From assembly GCA_963920525.1 (NCBI GenBank), contig OY986435.1, forward strand, positions 268,488,299-268,552,298: a DNA stretch of 64,000 nt, in the 5' to 3' direction. Within the stretch, counting starts at the first letter, position 1. Each line of letters opens with the position of its first letter. Below the pieces are notes generated by a model, which saw only the letters and a program-made list of their open reading frames with translations, did not search any database and was not told the DNA's origin. The DNA comes from Dichetophora obliterata (taxonomy: Eukaryota > Arthropoda > Insecta > Diptera > Sciomyzidae). Below, piece after piece: positions 11,252-21,874 of this stretch. A program made the translations under genes and the position numbers.

Positions 11252-12980
11252 TTCATTCTACGCTGTTCTGCCCCAATGTGCGTTGTGTAAAAAATATGCC
11301 GCTGCGAGACTGTAGTAAAACCTCTCTCCCCCTTCAACCCAGCCCTTTTTTCTACAGTACAAAGCACTTGCCTGCCCATCTGCTCCACTGGGAATAAATA
11401 AGTTGTATTTTATGGTGGTTGATGATGGATAAAACATCAGGAGTGTCAGGGGAGGGGGTGGAGCTGGCCTAACGCAGAGTGTGAGCAGATTACAACGAAA
11501 AGAATCACACTAAAACACAGCAATTGAGGGGTTTGTTACTGCCACATGACATACATTTTTACGCTCATACACATACACGTACGCACATAAACTCACACAT
11601 CGTCAAGGGAACAGATATTTAGTAAGTTTAGTAGAATTTTTTGATTCCCGTTTCTATTCCGCATTTTTTACATTTTAGGCATTTATTTTGCACCACATCC
11701 CCACTGCGTTCCCGCTGCGTTCGACCCTTTAGCTTGAACGCCACTGCTGTGAGAAAAAATCGCGGCATAATAATGCAAAACATGTAAATGAAAAGCAAAA
11801 CTTTTTCAAGTTTCAAAATTTTTTTTTTGTTTGTTTTCGGGGTTCACCACGATTATCACGCTTATGCCGTTTATAGTGTTTTCGAAGGAAGGCCGAAGAG
11901 AGTGTGTTTATAGAAGTGATTTTGGGGGTTTGGTGGGAAGGGGACACTTTCGCGGTACGTGTAGCTCATAACACGTAATTCATACCCGCACTCATTTAAA
12001 ATGCGTTGATTGCGTACCAGAGCATATGTGGCCAGAGGGCGCTCTGGTTTTGGGCTCAGCCGGTACTGTTTGGAGCGTAAAGCGTGATTTTTTGCTTAAC
12101 GACTTTTCAGGCTGTTTTAGCCTGTGTGTGTCTGCAATTTTTTGACATATAAAACGATTTAGCAACTCATCTCCTCTAACCACCAAAACCAACACGACAA
12201 AGCATATTGAGCACATAAAGGTCAAAGGACCAAAGGACTTGCAATTAATAACAAGTTATTGAGCCAGTTTGAGTTAGTTGGTTTTTCTTATCAGTTACAA
12301 GTTAAGCAGCAGCAAGTGGAAGAGACATATAAAACGATGTAAAAGAATGACATAATGACGAAAAAAAAAAACAGAAACTCCATACAAAACAAAGCAAAAT
12401 CTCAAGAAACTCAGCAGATTTCAGTGTATATTTTTCAAGTGACTTTCTTAGATTAAGAAAACCCGTCTTAAGTAAACGACGGCACAAAAATCTTTGTCAT
12501 GCAAGGAGAAGCATATTTTAGAACAGCTACTGGCCGATGCAAAATAAAATCCAATCATCTGAAAACCCTACACTAACAACCCCACTCCTCCCACCCGCTG
12601 TTTAACAAACCAACTAGCCCCCTCCTTCTAACCGACTTCGCAGTGACATTAGCTTTTTATTTGTCTTTGCCTGCCCTTAGGCGCTAAATTTGGACAAATA
12701 TTGATAAGGTTTAATAAATAACAAAAGAAGCATAAACAAATGCGTGCAACACGCAAAAACAAAAAACCCAAAAAAAAATTAAACGAAAATTAAAAAAAAA
12801 AGATGGCAAGTCATTTTCATTGTCTTGAGTAAACATTTTTTTTCAACTCACTGTGGAGTATTTTACCCAAAAACGCGGACTTCACTTTTTCTCGTGTGGT
12901 TTTTTTTTACTACTTCTAGACGTGAAGAAAATACTGTATATAGAAGACATTCCAAGGAATAATTTTAATATTTTTAAACA
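11252..12980. other. non-coding stretch, less repetitive than its surroundings
   Basis: No gene, hairpin or transposon end was recognised. Base composition is more balanced here (for example a G-rich run at 11430-11470 and CACA-rich stretch at 11560-11600), so this may be unique host intron or intergenic DNA. The short reading frames have no domain signal. Confidence 0.35.
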
Positions 12981-12989
12981 TAAAAATTT

Positions 12990-13095
12990 GAAAAACTTTT
13001 GATTTTCTATGATTTAAATAAAAATTCTAAATGTTTGATAGTTTTAATCATTCCTGATTTTAAATACAAATTCTAGTTGTCCGATAGTTCAACTC
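12990..13095. repeat. dispersed repeat, copy also at 58822-58912
   Basis: The words AAATTCTAAATGTTTGATAG, TTGATTTTAAATACAAATTC (with drift) and TAGTTGTTTGATAGTT occur in the same order and orientation here and near 58822-58912. No ends, coding sequence or target duplication were found. Confidence 0.6.
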
Positions 13096-13469
13096 TAAAC
13101 CTGCATCACCAACCTTTCCAAATTTGAATATACCATCAATGCAAGGACTTCTATCCTGGCAGTCAAGGGACTTGGGTTAAGAAATCATTTGTTCACTAAC
13201 GTACTACAATTGTTAATAGCACTCCTTACTATTCTCTACAGACCCACGTCTTAGATTGTTTTAGTTCCTTTCAAAAACGTGTTATATTAACATTTTTTTT
13301 ACTTAAATAATTACTTTCTGATTATTAGTCCTTGTCAAAAACTTTAAAAATTCGAATTTTAAAAAATTCACCACTGAAGATGACAAAAGAATTTGTTCAA
13401 GAAACCTAAATAGTTCTATAAATATTAAAAATGAAACAAAAACAAAAATCGGAAAAAATCCGTTGACAT

Positions 13470-13545
13470 TGTTGAGGCTTGAACTCACAATTTCACGATT
13501 ATAAAGCAAGAGCTCTGTGCTCTGAGCTGCAGAACTCACAAAAAA
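13470..13545 (-). repeat. tRNA-like SINE head
   Basis: The minus strand reads GCAGCTCAGAGCACAGAGC, then CTTGCTTTATAATCGTGAAA, then GTGAGTTCAAGCC. It resembles a tRNA gene's D arm/A box, anticodon arm and B box. A complementary acceptor stem is not seen, and poor A/T-rich sequence follows, so I read it as a tRNA-derived SINE rather than a functional tRNA. Confidence 0.5.
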
Positions 13546-13684
13546 TATATTTTTTATAGTAATAAATCAAACTACTTTCCTATAAAATAAATAAAAAATT
13601 TATTTAAACTAATTTTTTTTAATTTTTTTTTACCCTCAGTGGTAAATTTTTCAAAATTTGAATTTGTTTCATAAAAAAAAAATT

Positions 13685-13775
13685 CGTCTAAATTGTTGCG
13701 ACTCGAACTCACCACCTTGTGGTTATAAACCAATCGCTTTACTCGAGCGAGTCCCAACCTTGAGGGATGCCATCA
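13685..13775 (-). repeat. second tRNA-like SINE head
   Basis: The minus strand gives GGTTGGGACTCGCTCGAGTA, then GGTTTATAACCACAAGGTGG, then TGAGTTCGAGTCGCAAC. The last part is close to a pol III B box (GGTTCGANTCC). It lies about 200 bp from the similar piece at 13470-13545 and on the same strand. An A/T-rich tail follows. No cloverleaf closes. Confidence 0.5.
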
Positions 13776-13789
13776 TTTTATACCAAAAA

Positions 13790-14390
13790 CCAGTTTGCTG
13801 CTGATAGAAATGATGTTACTTTCCAAACAAAACATTGAATTCCAAGTCCAATAATACATATAAGAACTACCCCGTAAATTGTATGTTGTTGATTGATATT
13901 GTTTATAACTTGATTAATTCTAGCCCGAAAGGTCAGTGTTAGATACATCAAGACCTGCCTGGTAAAGTCGGGGAGTTGGGCCAGTATCGGTTAAGAGAAA
14001 GTCTAAGAGTTAAGTGTTGCACCACCAAAAGATGCGAAATGCAATGATGAAAATTGATATAGAATATTTCAATATCGTTGAATAGTTTTATTTTAAACTT
14101 TATTTTGTATAATTTTTAATTTTAATTTATATATTGATAGCCCTCCGATTTTTCCTAAAAAAATATATATGTCAGGAACCAGATGTCTCAAATATTAAGA
14201 CAGTATATCAAAATTTTTGTATTAAAATTATCTACAAAATTTTCACATATTGCAAAGACGTCACTTCAATAATGCTATGCCGCAAAAATAGCAAAAAACC
14301 GATTTTTTGCGTTAACAAAAGGTTACGGTGGTGGGCCGGTATTGGTTAAAAAATAGAAATATTCAAAAAATGTTTCCTAATACTTTATTA
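13790..14390. other. AT-rich stretch without recognisable feature
   Basis: No supported gene or repeat boundary. A 71-codon frame at 14134-14349 has no domain or composition suggesting a protein. Confidence 0.3.
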
Positions 14391-14394
14391 CGAA

Positions 14395-14485
14395 AAAAAA
14401 TTCTGTCTGAGCTGGGGCTTGAATCTACGTTCTTTAGCCTACGGGATACGTACTCTATCAGTAGGCTACGGCCACTTCGAAATAA
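14395..14485 (-). repeat. tRNA-derived SINE, same family as 29620-29712
   Basis: The minus strand reads GGCCGTAGCCTACTGATAGA, CCCGTAGGCTAAAGAACGTA and GATTCAAGCCCCAGCTCAGA. The + strand copy at 29620-29712 shares the same order: GTAGCCTAGTGGGTAGAG, GCTAAAGAACCGCGG, GGTTCAATTCCAGCTCAGAC. Two copies on opposite strands in different contexts define a dispersed pol III-type SINE. The A box is degraded here. Confidence 0.65.
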
Positions 14486-14819
14486 TACATTTCCTTATAT
14501 TTGGTAATTGTTCGACACACCAGGCTGAACAGTTTGAGTTGTAAAATTTTTAAACTCAACTAATATTCGTGCATTTTCTACGAGTCAATTTTTCTACTAA
14601 TATTATTTTTAATTCATAAATAGTATGAAACCAGAAGTAAATACTACGAATGTAATTGATGAAATTACGAAGGTTTTTGCACGAGAAATTTACAGTGCAA
14701 ATGCAGAAATAGCACACTCTAACAAAAATTCACGAGAATTAACTACAATAATTGCTGGCAACTGATTGCCTACATTTATTGTCGATAAATCCCATCGACC
14801 ACAATTCAAAATATTTCAC

Positions 14820-15000
14820 GCTGAAAATGCGTGAATCCTCTCACCTATAAGAATCTCTTTCGCACTCTTGTAAAAACTCTCTTCTACAACTATCACTCGC
14901 ATGCTCTTTTTCGTTTAAAGAAAACGCTATTAATGCGTGAATCCTCTCACACAATTCTCTCTTTCTCTCTTAACTATTCAATATTCCAATAATGAAGCGG
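14820..15000. repeat. short duplicated block
   Basis: The motif ATGCGTGAATCCTCTCAC occurs at about 14827 and 14935, each followed by CT-rich sequence (ATTCTCTCTTTCTCTCTT in the second). No element ends were identified. Confidence 0.4.
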
Positions 15001-15701
15001 TTTTTTTATGCGTGTTTTTTCATTATTATTGCGGAAAATATATGAAATAGACGCAGTCAAAATTTTCAGAAGGAGCTTACAAAATTAAAAAATCTTCATT
15101 ACGCTTGAGGCGTTGTTACAGATTTTTCGAGATTGTACTACATATTGCAACTAAGGTAAAAAAATTTTAAAACTTAAACATAAAAAAAGCCAAAAATAAG
15201 AATACAAATGTTTAGGACAAAAAACAAAAATGATTTTTATTTTTAAAATTATTTCATACTTGAAATAAACTTAATATTTTTCATTTAATTAATATTAAAA
15301 AAAACATTTTTAAAATTTGAGAGAAAATTTTAAAGAGATGAAACATTTATTAAATATAAACTGAACCTTTTTAAGCAATTTTCATTCAAACAATTAAAAA
15401 TGGTATCATTTAAATTTTTGTGCAAATATAAATGCCTAGGATACAGGCTTCATATCTTATATTCACAGGCACAAACACTACACTTGAACATATTTATGTG
15501 TAAATCTTAAACTAACTTTAAAGAATTATATCAAGGTACATTAAAAATATGTTATATTATATTATTTACTACGATTAACTTTACATATTAATACCTATTT
15601 TTGTTAATATATTATTATTTATTTGACAACAAATCAAACTGATGAAAATTATGTATTTGTTAAAAAATCCGCTAAAACCATTACTCTGGAACGTTTTTAG
15701 G
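15001..15701. other. AT-rich stretch without recognisable feature
   Basis: No gene, hairpin or repeated element was recognised. Confidence 0.3.
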
Positions 15702-15825
15702 ACTCTCTGAGCGAGAACACGCTGAAATAGCGTAAAAAGTTGAGAGAGAATACATCTTTTTAAACTCTCTGAGCGAAAACACGCTTAAGTAGTGTAAAAA
15801 ATAGAGAAAGTATACATATTTTGGA
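15702..15825. repeat. 62-bp tandem duplication
   Basis: ACTCTCTGAGCG starts units at 15702 and 15764. Both continue AACACGCT...AAATAG or AAGTAG, GTAAAAA and ATACAT, at a period of 62. The units differ at several positions, so the duplication is not recent. Confidence 0.7.
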
Positions 15826-16083
15826 AAAAAACGCAGAATTTTCTGCATATAACTCGCTGCATAGTGTGATCTTTTCACAAAATCGCCAAAAAATGTCGTA
15901 AAATTTCACAGTATTTATTGTAGTGATTTTACAATCAGTTTTTAGAGGGCAGTGTTGCCACAAAAATATTTCAAAATTACACAAAGCTTTCCGAAAATTA
16001 CATATTTCTGATCAAATTACAAAAATTTTATTTTTCTTCATTGCTAACAATAAAACACAAATTACACAGTCCAACAGCATTTT

Positions 16084-16507
16084 TGGAACAGAATAGCGAC
16101 CCTATAATTCTGAAAGGGTATGTTGAGTAGATCATTTTTGTAGAACAAACTTATGGTCCAGCACGTCTGAGTTTTTTTTTACAGTGGGTTAAAGTTTTCA
16201 TTTTTTGGTCGAAGGGAGCATTATACTATATAAACAAAAATGCTGTAAGTTAATGTCTGAGAGAATTCTTATGATCAGAGTTGTATTGTGGAATTGTATG
16301 AGGATTATTTTTGTAGAAGATCTTAACCCTCTAACTGGTCTCTTTATGGGTCAATTTGACCCTTTTATCGAGAAAATCAAAAAATATCCTTTAAAAAAGG
16401 ACATTTAAGGATTAAAATATTGTACGAAAATGTTTGCCGAAAAATTTCAGTGGGGGTCACCAAAGACACTAATATTGTAAATAAAGCTCTTTACGCTTAA
16501 TTAGTAA
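16084..16507 (+). repeat. left terminal inverted repeat
   Basis: It pairs with 18592-19015 almost base for base, ending inward at about TTACGCTTAATTAGTAAA. It contains GGGTCAATTTGACCC, a near-perfect short palindrome, just after TTAACCCTCTAACTGG. A 67-codon frame inside is present in both arms only because they are copies of one another. Confidence 0.85.
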
Positions 16508-16654
16508 AATTACTCACCAACTTCTATAAAAAATTATATGTAATTTTGTTTTAATAGTGCTTTATTATAGTATGTACATATTTATTTTTTTGCTTCAAAT
16601 TTTAAAAGGGAATTGGGAAATAGCAGTAGTATGACAATGGATTAAAGATTAATC

Positions 16655-18391
16655 TTAATATGCTTTCCTGTATTTAGCTTGACGTGAGTGTTCCGATGGG
16701 TCAAGGTTTCTGTACAAGCCCCATACGTATTCAGCAAGCATTACACTTTGGGATTTCCCTTTGAATCTTTCTTCCAATACCTTTATATCCTGATGAAACC
16801 TTTCACCGTGTTCATCTGAAACCGCTCCAAGGTTTTCTTTAAAAAAATTTAGATGAGAGTTCAGAAAATGCAGCTTTAGTGACATCTTAACGCCAATATT
16901 GTTAAAACCGATTAGCATGTTTTCAATATTTTCTGCATAGTTTTGTGCTTTTGAGTTTCCAAGGAATTCTGATATAACCAGCTGCATAAAGTCAAATCCT
17001 GTCTTTTGCTTATCCGACAGATGACCATAAAATTCTTCATCTTGTAATAATTTTCTTATATCGGGTCCAACGAGCATTCCTAAAAAAGGTAATTTACATT
17101 AAATGTAACAAATTATTTCTTAAAACCGTATTTTACCTTCTTTTAATTTTGCTGCAGATAATCTGGGGAAAATTGTTTGAATGCGTTTGAAAGCATTTCC
17201 TTGTGTATTTAAGCTTTTAATAAAATTTTTCACCAAGCCCAACTTAATATGCAGCGGTGGAAGTATGACCTTATCTTTTGGGACAAGAGGTTCATGGATT
17301 ACATTTAAGTCACCAATAATATTTTCTTTACGTTCTTCGAAATATTTAATATGATAATGGCTGCTGGTAGCACGTGAATCCCATTTACAAAGAAAGCACA
17401 TATGTTTTGTGTATCCTGTTTGCATTCCAGTGAATATTGCAATCATTTTGAAGTCTGCGCATACTTCCCATTTATATTTATAGTATTCAATCTTATTTCA
17501 GAGATTTGAAATGTTTTCGTATGTTTCCTCCTTTTTTGTGGAATACGCAACCGGTATTGATGGATGCTGATTTCCATTGTGCAGTAAAACTGCTTTTAAA
17601 CTGTGTTTTGAACTATCTATAAATAGTCGCCAAGCGGAAGAGTCCAGTGGAAGCTTTAGATATTTTAGAACCTCTTCAATACTGCAACAGTATACAAGTT
17701 CTTCTGATTTCTTAAAATAACTTTCCAGATCAGCGTGTCTTTTTCTTGGCGATGTAACTTTTACATCGGCTTTTATCAAATTCCTGTTTTTCAATCTGGA
17801 ACATAATATTTCAGGTGTCTCTTTTGTTAGTCCTAAATCTCTTACAAGATCTTCAAAATAAGCTTGGTCTATCAAATTAGGACATATGTTTAAGCAATCA
17901 AGAGGCAAGTAACTTATATCTGATATGTTTTCAACCGCCGATGTTATTTCTGTATTGGCGTATGTCATATTGGCCGAAAATGTCTGTGTAGGCGGTTGAG
18001 GCACCGGAACACCTTCACAGCGCACTTCTGGTAAAATGACATTATTTGTTGCTTCGTATGTCATTTTCGCGTAGTGCCTTTGGCTTCTACCAAATTTGTA
18101 ATTTACGCAGAAATAGCATGTATCTGACTTGTGATCTTCAGGTTCAATCCATGTAATAGGCGCAGAAAATGGCAGCGCCTTAGTACCGCCTTTGTACCAG
18201 GACAAAAGACCACTTTCGCAGGTAGTACATACAGTTTTTGGTATCCAAGCTTCAGATAAATATCGTATTCCAAAGAAAAGAAAATATGGTTCTTCAATTG
18301 TAGGGAATATCTTTCTTCTGCTTTGATGGTGCGTAAAATGTCCACAAATAAAACAAAACCATTCTCTTAATTTGCAAACTGAATCCGCCAT
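16655..18391 (-). pseudogene. DDE-type transposase, one intron and one in-frame stop
   Basis: The gene starts at 18391 (MADSVCKLREWF) and ends at 16655. The N-terminus has zinc-binding pairs: CFIC, CTTC and CYFC. A core follows with LFIDSSKHSLKAVLL (D259), VCADFKMIAIFTG (D313), a CFLCKWDSRA block, LPPLHIKLGLVKNFIK and SDEHGERFHQDIK. The likely DDE triad is D259, D313 and the Glu of GER (my inference). A canonical GT-AG intron of 57 bp spans 17080-17136 and splits a Gly codon (KEG|MLVGP). The only defect seen is a TGA at 17498-17500 after YENISNL; the same frame continues beyond it. The protein would be about 559 residues. A decayed relative is at 35400-35930. Confidence 0.8.
17080..17136 (-). 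other. intron of the transposase gene
   Basis: On the minus strand the exon ends AAAGAAG, then GTAAAATACGG...CCTTTTTTAG, then GAATGCTCGTTGG. GT-AG borders, a pyrimidine-rich acceptor and restored family similarity across the junction support it. Confidence 0.8.
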
Positions 18392-18591
18392 GCTTATTTA
18401 AGCTTCAATTGTTCTTTTTTTATATTAATTTTAGTAAAAATCACACCCGATATGTACTGCTTAGTAGCTCAATTATGCTTGATTTTTTTCTTTTATTTTT
18501 TATTATTAATTTTAATAAATATCACACCCGATTTGTAAGTAACAGCTTACTAGACGCGAGAACTCAGTGTTTGGCCCGGCCGAACTCGAAT

Positions 18592-19015
18592 TTTACTAAT
18601 TAAGCGTAAAGAGCTTTATTTACAATATTGGTGTCTTTGGTGACCCCCACTGAAATTTTTCGGCAAACATTTTCGTAGAATATTTTAATCCTTAAATGTC
18701 ATTTTTTAAAGGATATTTTTTGATTTTCTCGATAAAAGGGTCAAATTGACCCATAAAGAGACCAGTTAGAGGGTTAAGATCTTCTACAAAAATAATCCTC
18801 ATACAATTCCACAATACAACTCTGATCATAAGAATTCTCTCAGACATTAACTTACAGCATTTTTGTTTATATAGTATAATGCTCCCTTCGACCAAAAAAT
18901 GAAAACTTTAACCCACTGTAAAAAAAACTCAGACGTGCTGGACCATAAGTTTGTTCTACAAAAATGATCTACTCAACATACCCTTTCAGAATTATGGGGT
19001 CGCTATTCTGTTCCA
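18592..19015 (-). repeat. right terminal inverted repeat
   Basis: Reverse complement of 16084-16507 with only scattered differences (for example GGGGTCGC here against the complement of GCGACCCT). Confidence 0.85.
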
Positions 19016-19845
19016 TTCAAAAAGTCTTAATTTGTTGGACTGTGTTATTACAATGAAAAATCAAGAATTAAAATATCACAAAACAAAAAATGAGTAAAAT
19101 AATATCTCGGATTACGTATACAATTATGAAGTTACAAATTATTTCCAATTTTATTGATAGGTACATACCAGCCTCTTGCTCAAAAATTCTCTTCAACTGC
19201 TATTTATTCCTATTGTTTATTTATTATATTTATTCCAAAAAAGCTATTGTATTAGTGCTTAGTCTATTTCTTTTGCCAGCATCTCATTATTTATATAGCA
19301 AATATTCGTTGCACTGACACATTAAAAAATTGAAGTATTAAAAGAAATCTTATGTCTACCCAAAAGTTAGAGAAAAAGTTCCTCTCCAATAGGATTTTAA
19401 AACTAAAATTTTTTTTCTAATAAGATTAAACACAAAATTGTGAATCTTAATCAAATGGCTTGTAATCCAAAAAAGCGTGTTCTCGAAAAACTTTTTTATT
19501 TGGTGAATAACTTCAATATAAAAGTTTCGACTTATATTAATAATGTCATAACGGTTATTTAAAGATATTTCTCCAAGACTTTCTTGAAAGCAAATCTTTT
19601 TCACTTTTTTTGACTTACAATTTTTTTTAGAAAATGTTGTTCTTATTCAAAGCAAGTGTACAAATAACAATTGAATAATGCGATTAAAAGGTAAAAAACT
19701 GTGGTTTAGGCACATACACAATTATTTTTCAGTTCATGATAGAGCTGCCTTTATTTTTTCTTTCAACTACGAAATTGCACAAAAATTATACAAAATACTC
19801 ACAATCGTTTCAAAATTACACACGTTTCGTGTAATTACACTGTAA
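19016..19845. other. remaining interior of the hAT-like shell
   Basis: AT-rich sequence with no recognisable protein. The first 40 bases mirror the left flank of the inner transposon (TTGGACTGTGT against ACACAGTCCAA), so part may be outer terminal repeat. Confidence 0.35.
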
Positions 19846-19864
19846 GTGGCAACACTGATTATTA

Positions 19865-20342
19865 GTGCGATTCATGTCACTTTGTAACTGCTTCGTCAGC
19901 TCGTATTTCGTAAAAAACTTACGAAACGTCTCTTTTTTTATATTAACATCAAGATACGAAATTCGTAACATTTTACTGTTTGTTGCTGATAGCACTGAAT
20001 TTGTCTCGTATGTCATAAATAAGCCTGCATAACCTGTTCCCTGTCAAACTGCAAATAAGCCTGCATAACCTGTTCCCTGTCAAACTGCAAATGTCAGCTG
20101 TTTTGTTGCTAACTTTTCAAGCGTTTTTCTGGCAAATAAAAAATAGCCAATAAATAGCATAAATAGCATAAAGAGATTTTCACCTAACTTTGATAATCTC
20201 CGTTTTGTTTTGAGTATCATTGTCCTCAAAATATGTTTACGAATAAAGTTACGAAAATTCTTATAAGTGCGTCCATGTCAAAAAAAGTTACGAACATAAC
20301 GATAAACGGTTTACGAAAACTTACGAAGTGACATGAATCGCA
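19865..20342. mobile_element. MITE, PIF/Harbinger-like
   Basis: The left end GTGCGATTCATGTCACTT is mirrored by the right end AAGTGACATGAATCGCA. TTA flanks both sides (19862-19864 and 20343-20345), matching the 3-bp target duplication of PIF/Harbinger. The length is 478 bp and it is non-coding. Inside, TTACGAAA/TTTCGTAA words recur in both orientations, and a 36-bp exact tandem duplication lies at 20017-20088. It sits directly beside the hAT-like right end at 19857. Confidence 0.7.
20017..20088. repeat. exact 36-bp tandem duplication
   Basis: The unit AAATAAGCCTGCATAACCTG plus 16 more bases appears twice without any difference (20017-20052 and 20053-20088), implying a recent duplication inside the MITE. 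Confidence 0.95.
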
Positions 20343-20345
20343 TTA

Positions 20346-20826
20346 TTATTTTTATGTGCACAATAATTTGTACAATGACTCAGACAAATTGTTTTATTTT
20401 TGTTTACGAATACCATTAGTATAGAAAACGAATAAATTCTTAGATACTACACCAGGTATTAGTAACAGTTTTAGGGCTGTCATAACCTGGTTTTGGAACA
20501 TCAATAAGTAGGCTAATCTTGTCTTAAACCTTTTTTCAAAGCTCATCTTCCATTCCTTCAGAAGTTATTTTTCTTCATCGCTTCTGGCTTTACACTTTTT
20601 GATAGGCAAATTATATGAGAGATGAAGTATCGATTTAATAAACCATATCCAACATGTAGTCTTGATAGTTTGAACTTCAAAGCAACAGGATTTAGAGGAA
20701 GACTCCTGCGTTATGTGTTAAAATATTTTGATGATTGTCCGCAGATGTAACTGCTAACTAAAATCTCAATGCAGATTTTGTTCCCGTTGCAGCATTGCAA
20801 ACTTTTCCGTCAACCATTGTCATGAA
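20346..20826. other. non-coding stretch without recognisable feature
   Basis: No gene or transposon end was recognised. Confidence 0.3.
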
Positions 20827-20834
20827 CATATTAT

Positions 20835-21637
20835 CAGGGTTAGCCAGTAATGATTACTTTCATGTAATGGTTATAAAAAAAGTACTGATTACAATTAACC
20901 ATACACAAATTTATTACCTGATTACTTAAAAAAAACATTAATAATTTTAAAATATTCAGTGATTTTTTTGAGAAATCAGTAATCATGCGAAAATAATCAG
21001 TGTCTAATTGAAGTAATAAATCATTTTCCAGTAATGAATGAATTATTTTGATTAAGAAATTTATCAGTAATCAGGCTTAACCAATCGTTGATTGCAGATT
21101 TTCTTAACTAATATATTGCTTTATACTTGTTTTTATATATGTAGTTCAACTGTAAAACTGAGACAAGTAAATACAGAAAAGGTTTCGGTGCACTATTGCT
21201 ACACTTCTTTAAGAAAACCAATCTAACAAACATTAACATAACTCTAATAGCTGCTGAAGAAAATATTGTGTTTATGGTAAACCATTATGGTAAATAGCAA
21301 TTACTAAAATAATAACATTTGTCTAACAATAATTTTGTCGGACGAGAAGTAATCTGTAATCACTGAAAACTGGGTCTGATTACTGATTACTTGATTTATT
21401 AATAAATCATGTTATTCCCTGTTACGATTACTTAATTTTTTTAAAAATCATGTAATCACCTTGCATGATTACTTTATCTTTTATAATCTAATGTAATTAC
21501 TTGCAATGATTACTTAATTAAAAGTATTTTTATTTCGTTTTTAATGTGATTTTTCTGAATATTTTGAAAAATCAAGTAATCTGTGCAATCTGAGTACATG
21601 TAATCATAATCAGTAATAGTGATTTGTAATCATCCTG
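20835..21637. mobile_element. hAT-type MITE filled with TGATTACT motifs
   Basis: The ends CAGGGTTAGCC and ...ATCATCCTG form a short imperfect inverted repeat. The flanks CATATTAT (20827-20834) and CATATTAT (21638-21645) are a perfect 8-bp target duplication, the hAT hallmark. The 803-bp interior is largely made of TGATTACTT, AGTAATCA and TAATCAGTAA words in both orientations, giving it near-palindromic character. No coding sequence. Confidence 0.85.
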
Positions 21638-21645
21638 CATATTAT

Positions 21646-21874
21646 GCATAATTTTTGCAACTCACCTATTGTTCGGTACTACGGTTTTTTCATTTTTTTG
21701 ACTTTGTTGTTTATATATTATATATCTTGTTTAGCGACATCTGTTGTTTCATGCACAAATCGAGTGCCAATTGGACTGTAGAACCTTGTCGAGGAGGGTG
21801 TTGAATTTTGCCATACTGTTGCCTCTTCCCGTTCGCAGTTGCCATTAATTGCACAGCAAGAGCTTTGAAATATA
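21646..21874. other. short unassigned segment
   Basis: The minus strand holds an open frame (21711-21980) with a moderately protein-like sequence, VYFKALAVQLMATANGK, but I recognise no family and the frame runs into the adjacent repeat. It may be a fragment of an unrecognised element. Confidence 0.25.

Larger units (their letters stand above)
16084..19015 (-). mobile_element. DNA transposon with about 430-bp terminal inverted repeats
   Basis: The left arm beginning TGGAACAGAATAGCGACCC (16084) is mirrored by the right arm ending at 19015, with high identity across about 425 bases. The element is 2.9 kb and encodes one DDE-type transposase on the minus strand. Inverted similarity continues weakly outward (ACACAGTCCAACA near 16063 and its complement near 19035), so the true ends may lie slightly further out. 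Both arms contain TTAACCCTCTAACTGG facing inward at 16323 and 18777, so a TTAA-type element is an alternative reading. I know this transposase type from arthropod and Hydra genomes but cannot name its superfamily with confidence. Confidence 0.82.
15950..19857. mobile_element. hAT-like shell interrupted by a second transposon
   Basis: CAGTGTTGCCAC at 15950 has its exact reverse complement at 19846-19857. CAG(T/G)GTTGCCA-type termini are common in insect hAT elements. CAAAATTACAC occurs just inside both ends in inverted orientation, fitting subterminal repeats. No clear 8-bp duplication is seen (flanks TTAGAGGG and ATTATTAG). The long-TIR transposon 16084-19015 fills most of it. The remaining 19016-19845 has no recognisable transposase. 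It could be a decayed hAT, or the pairing could mark outer, older arms of the inner element. Confidence 0.45.

Noticed and set aside
13470..13775. CRISPR-like or tandem tRNA array
   Set aside because: Two tRNA-like pieces only, diverged and with unequal spacing; better explained as SINE copies.
16205..16408. 67-codon open frame, also present at 18692-18895 on the other strand
   Set aside because: It exists twice only because the two terminal inverted repeats are copies of each other; no protein features.
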